Assembly: GCA_965277895.1 (NCBI GenBank)
Contig: CBDIDR010000001.1
Span: 620,001 to 684,000 of the forward strand
DNA length: 64,000 nt
Direction: 5' to 3'
Origin: GCA-2862585 sp965277895
Lineage (GTDB): Bacteria; Bacteroidota; Bacteroidia; Flavobacteriales; UBA7312
The notes below the pieces were generated by a model, which saw only the letters and a list, made by a program, of their open reading frames with translations, did not search any database and was not told the DNA's origin. How positions within the stretch are numbered: the first letter of the stretch is position 1; the number at the start of each line of letters is the position of its first letter. Made by a program: the position numbers and the translations under genes. Below are positions 1 through 7,451 of this stretch, in pieces.

Positions 1-179
1 ATAGCCCCAAAATAAAAGCCAGGCTCTTTGCTAAATTTCAAGCCACATTTTGAGCATTGGGTATGTAGGTCTCCAATTTTTTTCAAGTTATAAGGATGGG
101 AAAGAAAAAAATCACCTTCATGACAAGTCGGACACTTAAACTTCAGAATGCTAAATAATTTTGTTCCCTTTTTTATCAT
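1..179 (-). CDS. DUF983 family protein, N-terminal part (cut by window edge)
   Basis: The first 59 codons of a minus-strand gene are visible and the rest lies beyond position 1. The start ATG is at 179-177, directly after the stop codon of the exchanger gene with no spacer, so the two are co-transcribed. The protein begins MIKKGTKLFSILKFKCPTC and has two zinc-ribbon-like cysteine pairs, CPTC at about residues 15-18 and CSKCG at about 42-46, followed by a GFYFGA segment. This pattern (CPxC, CxxCG, then a Gly-Phe-Tyr-Gly entry into membrane helices) is that of DUF983, a family of small membrane proteins of unknown function. The membrane part is not in the window. Confidence 0.75.
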   Translation of the reverse strand, partial: MIKKGTKLFSILKFKCPTCHEGDFFLSHPYNLKKIGDLHTQCSKCGLKFSKEPGFYFGA

Positions 180-1256
180 CTAAGACATGAAAAATATTAA
201 TCCTAAAAAGATTAGATATAAAGAAATTATTAAAGCGGACCTTAGCTTATTTACTGGCTTTAGCCAATAGATTAGTGTAATTGGAATTGAAAATAAAACT
301 AAAAGTATAGAGGAAGACAAAATGATGTCATTGGATGAAGAAGCGGTTGACTGAGTAGAAATTTCATCAATACCATTAATCAATAAGTAAACTAATACAG
401 GCAATCCAATTCCAATACAGATATCAAAAATATTACTGCCATAAGCATTGGAAAAAGCGTCTTTATATTTTTTGTTTTTTGCATCTTGTATTGATAAAAT
501 AGTATCAGGAATACTTGATGCTACTGCCGCAATAAAGAAGGTGATAAAGAATAAATTGAGATTTAGTTGTACGGATAAGTGTTCACTACTACTTACGAGC
601 AGCTTACATGCTGATGAAATGATAGCTAAAGAGACAAGTAAAATGACTACCGCTTTGAAGGAGGTCATTTTCCTATTTCTCAAAATTAAACTAGCGATAT
701 CTAAATCTAGTACTTTCATAAAAAAGGAAGATGTATTCTTAGCGATTTCAATTTCTTCTGTTTCGATTTTTTCCTCATGTTTTTTGTTTCTCTTTTTAAA
801 AACTAAAACAATATAAAGGCAGTATAAAAGAATTAGAACGATAGAAAGCGTAATTGATATACCACCTAGATAAAGCCCAACAAGTAATGCCACTTCAGTT
901 AAAATAAGAAAGAATCCATCCTGCTCAATAATCTTTTTATCAGTAGGGAAAAGGTCTATTCCTTTTTGGTAATAAATTATGAGAAAAGATACTGTTGGAA
1001 TGATTGCAATATTGAAAATAGAGCTGCCAATAATTGTAGCATAGCCTGCAGAAAACCCTTGCACATCACCGATATAAAACAGGAAGAAAAACGATATTAG
1101 TAATTCAGGTAATGAGCTGGCAATTGCGTTAACTGTTGGGCCTTTAATACCTTCGTTGAGATTTCTTGTCAAATAGGAAGAGGCTACATCAAATGACGCA
1201 CTTACTTTCCAAATGAGGTAAGTTGATAAGCAAACTAACAGAAAGGAAATTATCAT
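180..1256 (-). CDS. Sodium/calcium exchanger family (CaCA) membrane protein
   Basis: A 358-residue polytopic membrane protein with the two inverted alpha repeats of the Ca2+/cation antiporter superfamily. Alpha-1 is at residues 39-51 (GPTVNAIASSLPELL) and alpha-2 at about 240-280 (FFIAAVASSIPDT, then GSNIFDICIG). A charged hydrophilic loop at about 153-180 separates the halves, as in YrbG-type exchangers. The acidic residue after the alpha-2 proline is Asp instead of the more usual Glu, a conservative change. The predicted role is exchange of Na+ (or H+/K+) for Ca2+ across the inner membrane; the ion cannot be told from sequence alone. The DUF983 gene follows without spacing, so they form an operon. 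Confidence 0.85.
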   Translation of the reverse strand: MIISFLLVCLSTYLIWKVSASFDVASSYLTRNLNEGIKGPTVNAIASSLPELLISFFFLFYIGDVQGFSAGYATIIGSSIFNIAIIPTVSFLIIYYQKGIDLFPTDKKIIEQDGFFLILTEVALLVGLYLGGISITLSIVLILLYCLYIVLVFKKRNKKHEEKIETEEIEIAKNTSSFFMKVLDLDIASLILRNRKMTSFKAVVILLVSLAIISSACKLLVSSSEHLSVQLNLNLFFITFFIAAVASSIPDTILSIQDAKNKKYKDAFSNAYGSNIFDICIGIGLPVLVYLLINGIDEISTQSTASSSNDIILSSSILLVLFSIPITLIYWLKPVNKLRSALIISLYLIFLGLIFFMS

Positions 1257-1287
1257 TTCGTAAAATTAAATAAAGAAATGATATAAT

Positions 1288-2001
1288 TTATTGAAGTACT
1301 ATCTTTTTGTTGACGCTTCCCTTTAGTGTGGTAATTTCTAAGAAATACACCCCTTTTGGTTTGCCATTCATGTCTACAAGCGTCTGGTGATATCCTTCAA
1401 AGTCTACCAATTCTTCAGTGTAAACCTCTTCTCCCAATAGGTTAACCACTTGTACATTTACCGTCTGTGATGTCTTAGTGCTAAAGCTAATGTTAAAGAT
1501 ATCTCTTGACGGATTTGGATATACATCTAGTCCAGATACTACTTCAGCAGCTACTCTTTCACCACCTAATGTGTATGTTACAGGCTGTGAGAAAATGGTT
1601 GCCCATGATGTACCGTTTGTACCACAAGCTCCTCTTATTCTCCAAGAAATCTCGTCTCCTGGGTTTTGGTTGAACTTGGTTTGAGAAGTAGCCGTTCCTG
1701 GTATATCATTCCATTCGTAAACTGCTCCCGTTGTTACATTAGTCATCTCGAGGAAGTAATGGTCTGGTGCGCCACTCTCTGGTGTGTCCCAAGACATAAT
1801 TACTGCCGTATTAGCTCCGTTGGAACTTGTTGTTAAGTTCATTGGCATCTTATCACAGGCTGCTTCAGTACTGAAGGCTGAGAAGTCACCCCATCCCGAA
1901 TGATACATTGGGTCTGAGTTGCCATCTTCGTCTACGTTTCCTGTACACCATGCTTTAGTGTGCCATTCGTAATCTGTACTCGCTGTAAAGTTTCCTTTCA
2001 A
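1288..2001 (-). CDS. Detached 3' end of frameshifted T9SS cargo gene (Fn3 + sorting domain)
   Basis: This 237-residue reading frame is not an independent gene. It is the C-terminal part of the protein encoded at 2024-4513, separated by one inserted T at position 2042. The intact relative at 7452-10598 reads straight through the same region, and removing the extra base restores ELGTNNFRYVNG. The frame holds a fibronectin type III-like segment and ends with a T9SS type A sorting domain: VYPNPSRD, then VVNLLGEEVY, GVYFLEI and a basic KKIVLQ end. If the shift is real, the upstream product lacks its sorting domain and would stay in the periplasm. If it is a sequencing error, the gene is one 1075-residue cargo protein. 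Confidence 0.7.
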   Translation of the reverse strand: MKGNFTASTDYEWHTKAWCTGNVDEDGNSDPMYHSGWGDFSAFSTEAACDKMPMNLTTSSNGANTAVIMSWDTPESGAPDHYFLEMTNVTTGAVYEWNDIPGTATSQTKFNQNPGDEISWRIRGACGTNGTSWATIFSQPVTYTLGGERVAAEVVSGLDVYPNPSRDIFNISFSTKTSQTVNVQVVNLLGEEVYTEELVDFEGYHQTLVDMNGKPKGVYFLEITTLKGSVNKKIVLQ

Positions 2002-2491
2002 GCCATTGATGTTTCCTTCAGAATCACCATTGACATAACGGTAAGTTGTTAGTACCTAACTCACGCATCTTTCCTTTTGACTGCCATACGCCCCACTCTC
2101 CAGATGGTGCATCGGCAAAGAAAGTTACCCAATTAGCTTCTGTAGATACTGATAGGTTATCTAAGTTAGCACAAGCTGGTAAAGTGGTGTACTCTGAGTT
2201 AGCTGACCAATCCGACTGACAGTTGATTGTCAAGTCTTCGTTTAGTACTCTAGCTCTGATTGACCACTCATAAGTAGTACCAGGCTCCATAAAGTAACGT
2301 GTTCTACTTGTACCGTTAAAGGCAGTAGTGTTTATTGGTCCGGCAGAGATTACTGTCCAGTCTGTTGTGCCTACTACTCTGTAACGAATCATATAGTGTG
2401 ATGGTGCAGCATCTGTTGATGACCAGTTGAATGTCACTCTATTGTGAATAATGTTATCAACTGATAGTCCAGAAGGAACAACATCGCAAGG
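1291..2491 (-). repeat. 1.2 kb direct repeat, copy 1 (3' end of cargo gene)
   Basis: This segment matches 7455-8654 almost base for base in the same orientation. I count roughly twenty to thirty differences by eye, mostly silent. One is the extra T at 2042 that breaks the frame here. Similarity starts near the stop codon and ends sharply at the codons for the CDVVPSG segment; upstream of that the two genes are unrelated. It encodes two fibronectin-type segments plus the sorting domain. The sharp boundary suggests recent duplication or gene conversion of a C-terminal cassette. Confidence 0.9.
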
Positions 2492-4513
2492 ATTTTCTGA
2501 AGGTGGGTATTCACAAGAGCCGTCATCTGTAGTGGCATCGGAATTATAATTAGTTGCCACTGAATCCGTACATCCAAAAGTTTCAGGCTGTCCAACAACA
2601 ATTTCTTCACTTACTGTACATCCGTTTGGCATTACTATTGTGGCAGTGTAAGTTCCAGCATATAAGTCATAAAGGTACTTATAAGTTTCTGCTGATGTAC
2701 TGCCGTCACCTTGAACAATAAGTGAGTCATTAATAAACCATGAATATTGACAATTACTAGAGTTACACCCACAGCCGCTAATATTGAAATAGGCTAAGCC
2801 GTCATTCCCGCCATAGCTTGTAGCATCTTCAGCAAATGATGAAGTGGTGTATTCATCAACATTTGTCGCTGCATAATTTTGACAACCAAGTGTATCTGTA
2901 ACAATCACGGAATAAGTATCAGGAGATAAGTTTTCTATATTTTGACTTACTGCTCCGTTTGACCAGCTATGAGAATAGACTATGTTGGCATTTGTAGAAA
3001 GTAGATTTATATAGCCAGAATTTTGTCCTGGACATGAACTTGACGGGTAAAGGTATAAGGAATTTGAATTGTTACATTCCTTAAAGAAAGAACTAAAGTG
3101 ACCATCGTAATTGTTGCCAAGATAGCTGCTCCAACTAAGTCCTTTTCTGGGGTATAGGTATGTTGTTTCTATCTTTTGAATACTAATTCCATCGGAGACA
3201 AAAGGATTATTGTTTTGTGTAACAGAGATCAGTTCAAGAACGCCATCACCCTCCAAGTCAGTTACTAATGGGCTTGACCATACATCGCCACCTGGAGCAT
3301 TGTACAGAGTGTCAAATGTATTGTTGACGAAATCAATAAGAATTAATTCATGCTCAAATCCTTCAGTAATATTACTTACAGAAATTAATACTTCATCGTT
3401 AGCATCATCATTACTATCAAAAGCAATAGGTGTGGAGAAATTAAAGTTGCCAATGCTGTCCATAAATAATACATCACCATTTTCACCGTCAAGTAAAACT
3501 TGATAAAAATCGTTATAAGAAGATTGACCACCAGAATAAATAGTTGCAAATACATCGGTATTGTTGTCAGAAGAGGTAAAATTCCCTAGTATGGGCGAGG
3601 CTGAAGACTCTGTATTAGGGATGTGAAATTCCCACAAGGATTCTAGAGTATTTCCATTGATTGCAAATACCTTTCCGCCAAAGTTTTGACAAACTATATC
3701 AAGGTAATTATCATTGTTTAAGTCAGCAATAGAGGGGGGAGCAATAACACCCAAGTTTGAATTATTTAATAGGGGAGTTGCGGATGATAAATCTTCATTT
3801 ATTAATGCCGAAAAATCGACTATCCAAAGGTTTCCGTCAATGGTTTCGCCGCCTGTTCCAAATACTATTTGATTATTTCCGTCCTCATTCAAATCAACTA
3901 AAACTGGACTCATATAGGTTTCGTTAGAGTCGGGTACAACCGCTTTTTTGAGTACTTCTCCATTTAGGCTATTAATTATAACAAGATGACCAGGAGGTCT
4001 ATCCATTTCGAAAGCATCAAGCGAGTGGTCGCCACCATTTGCACATAGCAAGTCTTGCATTCCGTCACCATTGACATCCTCTATCAATTGAGGGTTGTAA
4101 AAATTGAACCAGCCAGAATCATTTGGATGAACATTTTCTGCATTCCAAAACTTCCAAATAAGCTCACCAGTAGCTCCATCAATTAAACGTAGTTCAGAAT
4201 CTCTACCAGCAATAATCACATCTTCAACGCCATCAGCGTTGTGATCCAAAAATATAGGGCTGCTAAATATTTCATTAGTGGACTCCATAGTCCACAATGT
4301 ATTTCCATTTTGTCCATCAAAAGCAACAGCACCGTAAGGTGAGGGAAAGCCATCTACACCAGTACCTAAAATAATATCTAGTGTACCGTCTTGATTAAGG
4401 TCGGTTGCTCTGGGAGACGAATAACTTCTTACAGCACCAAGATTACTTTGCCAACTTATTTGGGAAAATAATACTGTTGGTAAAAGAAATATAAAGAGTA
4501 GAATTTTGTTCAT
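2024..4513 (-). CDS. T9SS cargo protein, FG-GAP/VCBS propeller + SprB repeats, truncated by frameshift
   Basis: An 829-residue secreted protein beginning with a signal peptide (MNKILLFIFLLPTVLFS). Residues of about 30-450 hold at least seven FG-GAP/VCBS-type blades with calcium-binding loops such as DLNQDGTLD, DHNADGVED, DVNGDGMQD and DLNNDNYLD, so an extracellular beta-propeller is expected. Two SprB-like repeats follow (around SWSNGAVSQNIENLSPDTYS and YAGTYTATIV), then one GCTD...DDGSCEY repeat and a fibronectin type III domain. The frame ends abnormally at LPLCQW because of one extra base at 2042; the remaining C-terminus continues in the frame 1288-2001. The 3' third is almost identical to the gene at 7452-10598. 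Function is unknown; adhesion or polymer binding is plausible from the architecture. Confidence 0.8.
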   Translation of the reverse strand: MNKILLFIFLLPTVLFSQISWQSNLGAVRSYSSPRATDLNQDGTLDIILGTGVDGFPSPYGAVAFDGQNGNTLWTMESTNEIFSSPIFLDHNADGVEDVIIAGRDSELRLIDGATGELIWKFWNAENVHPNDSGWFNFYNPQLIEDVNGDGMQDLLCANGGDHSLDAFEMDRPPGHLVIINSLNGEVLKKAVVPDSNETYMSPVLVDLNEDGNNQIVFGTGGETIDGNLWIVDFSALINEDLSSATPLLNNSNLGVIAPPSIADLNNDNYLDIVCQNFGGKVFAINGNTLESLWEFHIPNTESSASPILGNFTSSDNNTDVFATIYSGGQSSYNDFYQVLLDGENGDVLFMDSIGNFNFSTPIAFDSNDDANDEVLISVSNITEGFEHELILIDFVNNTFDTLYNAPGGDVWSSPLVTDLEGDGVLELISVTQNNNPFVSDGISIQKIETTYLYPRKGLSWSSYLGNNYDGHFSSFFKECNNSNSLYLYPSSSCPGQNSGYINLLSTNANIVYSHSWSNGAVSQNIENLSPDTYSVIVTDTLGCQNYAATNVDEYTTSSFAEDATSYGGNDGLAYFNISGCGCNSSNCQYSWFINDSLIVQGDGSTSAETYKYLYDLYAGTYTATIVMPNGCTVSEEIVVGQPETFGCTDSVATNYNSDATTDDGSCEYPPSENPCDVVPSGLSVDNIIHNRVTFNWSSTDAAPSHYMIRYRVVGTTDWTVISAGPINTTAFNGTSRTRYFMEPGTTYEWSIRARVLNEDLTINCQSDWSANSEYTTLPACANLDNLSVSTEANWVTFFADAPSGEWGVWQSKGKMRELGTNNLPLCQW

Positions 4514-4667
4514 TTTGAGGTTAGGTTAAGTGGGTATAAATATACGGATAAAGCCTAAGATATTGCATCCAGTTTTTGAGTTTAGAAATCTATAATTTAA
4601 AATTTATTAAAAAAATGAAGGTATAAGTGGTTTAATCTAGCTATATTGATTAATATATCGTTTGGAT

Positions 4668-4702
4668 ATATAAGTTTTTGTGAAAAAAGTCAAAACTTAT
4701 AT
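4668..4702. repeat. Perfect 11-bp inverted repeat in divergent intergenic region
   Basis: Arms at 4668-4678 (ATATAAGTTTT) and 4692-4702 are perfect reverse complements around a 13-base loop. It lies in the 256-bp gap between the divergent genes at 4513 and 4770, so it terminates no obvious transcript. It overlaps a possible promoter for the rightward gene: TTG at 4678-4680, 19 bases, then TATCATTTG at 4700-4708, a near match to the Bacteroidota -33/-7 pattern. It could be an operator or a 5'-UTR hairpin. Chance is possible in such A+T-rich DNA. Confidence 0.4.
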
Positions 4703-4769
4703 CATTTGTTAATACTAATTCCAATGATAATTTTTAGTTTTATTTTTCAAATAATAATTACACACCTTA

Positions 4770-5963
4770 ATGAACAAGTTAATAGTTTTTGTAGCAACTT
4801 TTTTTGCTTTTGCACAGCTGATGGTTGCAAGCTCTTTGCCACAAGATATTGATTGTAGCAACCTTCAGTTAATGGTTACCTCCTCATCAGAATCAAGTTT
4901 AAATATGGTATATAGTCCATATTCAGGCATTGATATTATATCTCAAAATTGGATTGCTTACAGTACCGACGGCGATTTTATTGTGTCTTCTATTAATGTA
5001 GATCTAAGTAATATTTACCTAGGCGATAATATATCTCTTTTCGATTCAATAGAAGTTTGTTTAGAAGTGACTGATATAAATCAAGAAAGTTGTGAAGTAT
5101 GCGACACTTTATTTTATAATGGCCCTATAAATGAGTGGATTTCTATCAATAGTCCCGATATAAATTATGAAATCGACTGCGATAGTGTAGAGGTGTTTAT
5201 TTTTTCTGAATCCGAAAACGAAGTTTTAATGGGTTCTAATGTTTATGATTTTGAAGGCTTATTAAGTTATTATTGGGTAATATCAGACAATAATGGCAAT
5301 TCTTTGTCGGCCAATTCCATTGTTGACCTTAGCGAATCTGAAACAGATACTATAGTTAGTTGTCTTACTACTATTGATGAATACAATGTAAATTGTCAAA
5401 TCTGTGAGACATTAGCATGGGACGGTTATAATTGGTCCATATTTGAGGGTGCAGATGAACCTATACTTAGTGTCGAATCCGTAATGCATACGGATACTGC
5501 AGAATATGGGAGTTCTTTTCCTGTATTTTTAAACCTTGTAAATAACGATGATGTAGTTTTTGAAGAGGATATTATCTTAAATTTCTTTGCTTATTCCGAA
5601 CAACAAATGGAATTGCCTGATACAGCCTCATTCACGATTGACTTAAATGCAACAAATGGAATTGGACCTGGAGAGAGTATTCCGTTAAGTATAAATATTC
5701 CAGTAAATCTGCAAACCTTTCAATACTCAGGTGATAATCTAGTAGTTATTTGGCCATCTGTAGTATCTCCTGTACTTACGGATACTAGTATTACTACTAT
5801 TTATATAAAAGATGGTCCTGCCTCAATTAATCCCATTCCTATTGATAACTCATTTACTCAAGGGTATTATTATGACCTTTTAGGAAAAGAGTATAAATCT
5901 TGGAATGACATTCCAAAAGGCACAATTTATTTAAGAGTAGGTAGAAAGTACTTAAAGTTTTAA
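4770..5963 (+). CDS. Secreted protein of unknown function with short C-terminal sorting-like tail
   Basis: A 397-residue protein with a signal peptide (MNKLIVFVATFFAFAQLMVA) followed by an acidic, Cys-containing, beta-rich region. Two related segments at about residues 22-130 and 135-230 each carry a CxxC pair (CEVCDTL and CQICETL), indicating an internal duplication. A later segment of about 235-355 looks like an immunoglobulin-type beta domain. The end reads YYYDLLGKEYKSWNDIPKGT and then a basic GRKYLKF. This resembles the last strands of a T9SS type A sorting domain without the usual YPNP start. The downstream helical-repeat gene begins 3 bases after the stop, so the two form an operon. 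I do not recognise a function. Confidence 0.75.
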   Translation: MNKLIVFVATFFAFAQLMVASSLPQDIDCSNLQLMVTSSSESSLNMVYSPYSGIDIISQNWIAYSTDGDFIVSSINVDLSNIYLGDNISLFDSIEVCLEVTDINQESCEVCDTLFYNGPINEWISINSPDINYEIDCDSVEVFIFSESENEVLMGSNVYDFEGLLSYYWVISDNNGNSLSANSIVDLSESETDTIVSCLTTIDEYNVNCQICETLAWDGYNWSIFEGADEPILSVESVMHTDTAEYGSSFPVFLNLVNNDDVVFEEDIILNFFAYSEQQMELPDTASFTIDLNATNGIGPGESIPLSINIPVNLQTFQYSGDNLVVIWPSVVSPVLTDTSITTIYIKDGPASINPIPIDNSFTQGYYYDLLGKEYKSWNDIPKGTIYLRVGRKYLKF

Positions 5964-5966
5964 TAC

Positions 5967-7397
5967 ATGAAGCATTTAAACAATATTGTACAATCTCTTA
6001 CCAAAGATGAAATTCGTTTTTACAAGCTTTTTGTAGGTCGAACCAAACAAACTAAAGAGAGGAAAGATCTCATTCTTTTTGATTTACTTAAAAAAAGTCC
6101 TGACGAAAAACTATCCAAGAAAATTACGGATAAGCTTAACATTACGTCTAATAATTTTTATCAGCTAAAGCATCGTATTTACAATGACTTAAATAACTCG
6201 ATGGTTTGGCAACACATTTCAAAAGACCAGCAGTCTAAATCCTTTAGATTTGTTCTTTTAGCTAGAGTATTTAAGAATAAAGGAGAATTAGAACTTGCAT
6301 ATCATTATCTCCAAATTGCTGAGAAGGAAGCCATTAGTCTCGAATTATTTGAAATACTTTCTATTGTTTACACAGAAATTATTGAGCTTTCACATGAGTT
6401 AATTTCGATTGACTTAAAAAAATACATAGAACTGAAAATTCAGAATACTAATGTTCTCAATGAAATCGAAAAAACAGACTTATTATTAGCTCAGCTAATG
6501 TTTGACATCAAAACAAAGCAAAACTTTTCAAGTTCTGACCCTGAGTTAATCGAAAAGCTTACAAATAATTATGCGTCAGTCAGCAAAAACAAAGATGTGC
6601 TAAACAGTCCTCGGTTTAAGATGAGGCTGTTTAAAATGTATAGTCGTTTATTGCTACAAGAAAAGGATTATAAAGGCTTGAAAGAATTTTTAATTTCAAG
6701 CTACGAAGATTTTACAAGTAATGGTATTTTCAACCGTTCAAACCATAATGATAAACTTACCTTACTGACGTATTTAACAAATTCTTTATATAAGTTAAAG
6801 GAGCATAAAGCCTCATTGGAATATGCTGAATTACTCAAAGAGTCTTTAGAAGAACATGATGGTTTCCTTTCTGATAAATTTATTTTCTATTATTATAATT
6901 CTTTAGTGTTAAATTACTCTGTTGAGGATAAACCAAAAGCCTTAACAATACTTGAAAAAGCGAGTAAAAATGAAGTCATAAAAAAACTACCTGCATATAC
7001 TACATTCATTTATTTGAATACCGCTTTACTACACTATTATTTGAGTGACTATGCTAATGCGTCCAGAAATATTGCCCGTCTTATTCAACAAGAAGATTTC
7101 TTATTGCTTGGCGAATTATTTAGATTAAAATTACAAATAGTAGAGCTTATTATTAAGCTATCCCTTCATAAGAACGACTTAGTTATTGAAAAAATAAAGG
7201 CGATAAAATCTGAACATAAACTACTTCTAAAAGCAGAAAAAGCACAAAGAGATGTTAAATTATTATCTATTATTAGCAAAGTAGCTAGTAAAGATGAATT
7301 TGCAGATGAGGTCAAAGATTTTCAATCCAAATTTATTAGTGATGAAGATATTGACATAATTAATTACAACGATTGGTTAAAGAAAATAACACACTAA
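5967..7397 (+). CDS. Conserved-looking cytoplasmic helical-repeat protein, unknown function
   Basis: A 476-residue protein without signal peptide or membrane helix, almost entirely alpha-helical in appearance and rich in Leu, Lys and Glu. The first 75 residues (SLTKDEIRFYKLFVGR and NFYQLKHRIYNDLNNSM) look like a compact helical domain. The rest has degenerate TPR-like helix pairs, for example around AYHYLQIAEKEA and YANASRNIARL. It starts 3 bases after the stop of the secreted-protein gene and ends at a strong bidirectional terminator. The pairing of a secreted protein with a soluble helical-repeat protein is suggestive, but I cannot assign a role. I have no recognisable catalytic motif to point to. 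Confidence 0.7.
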   Translation: MKHLNNIVQSLTKDEIRFYKLFVGRTKQTKERKDLILFDLLKKSPDEKLSKKITDKLNITSNNFYQLKHRIYNDLNNSMVWQHISKDQQSKSFRFVLLARVFKNKGELELAYHYLQIAEKEAISLELFEILSIVYTEIIELSHELISIDLKKYIELKIQNTNVLNEIEKTDLLLAQLMFDIKTKQNFSSSDPELIEKLTNNYASVSKNKDVLNSPRFKMRLFKMYSRLLLQEKDYKGLKEFLISSYEDFTSNGIFNRSNHNDKLTLLTYLTNSLYKLKEHKASLEYAELLKESLEEHDGFLSDKFIFYYYNSLVLNYSVEDKPKALTILEKASKNEVIKKLPAYTTFIYLNTALLHYYLSDYANASRNIARLIQQEDFLLLGELFRLKLQIVELIIKLSLHKNDLVIEKIKAIKSEHKLLLKAEKAQRDVKLLSIISKVASKDEFADEVKDFQSKFISDEDIDIINYNDWLKKITH

Positions 7398-7398
7398 T

Positions 7399-7430
7399 AA
7401 AAAGCCCCGAGCATTTGCTCGGGGCTTTTT
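7399..7430. terminator. Bidirectional intrinsic terminator
   Basis: A GC-rich hairpin with arms AAAAAGCCCCGAGC and GCTCGGGGCTTTTT around a 4-base loop, flanked by A-run on one side and T-run on the other, so it works on both strands. It separates the converging helical-repeat gene and the large cargo gene. Confidence 0.9.
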
Positions 7431-7451
7431 ATATTCTTTCTATTTAAAAAA

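Noticed and set aside
448..816. Plus-strand open frame antisense to the Na+/Ca2+ exchanger
   Set aside because: It is a shadow of the exchanger's coding frame, has no start signal or recognisable domain, and its composition mirrors the membrane helices on the other strand.
1288..2066. Programmed frameshift in the first cargo gene
   Set aside because: There is no slippery heptamer or downstream pseudoknot at 2042, and the intact twin gene has no extra base, so a mutation or sequencing error is simpler.
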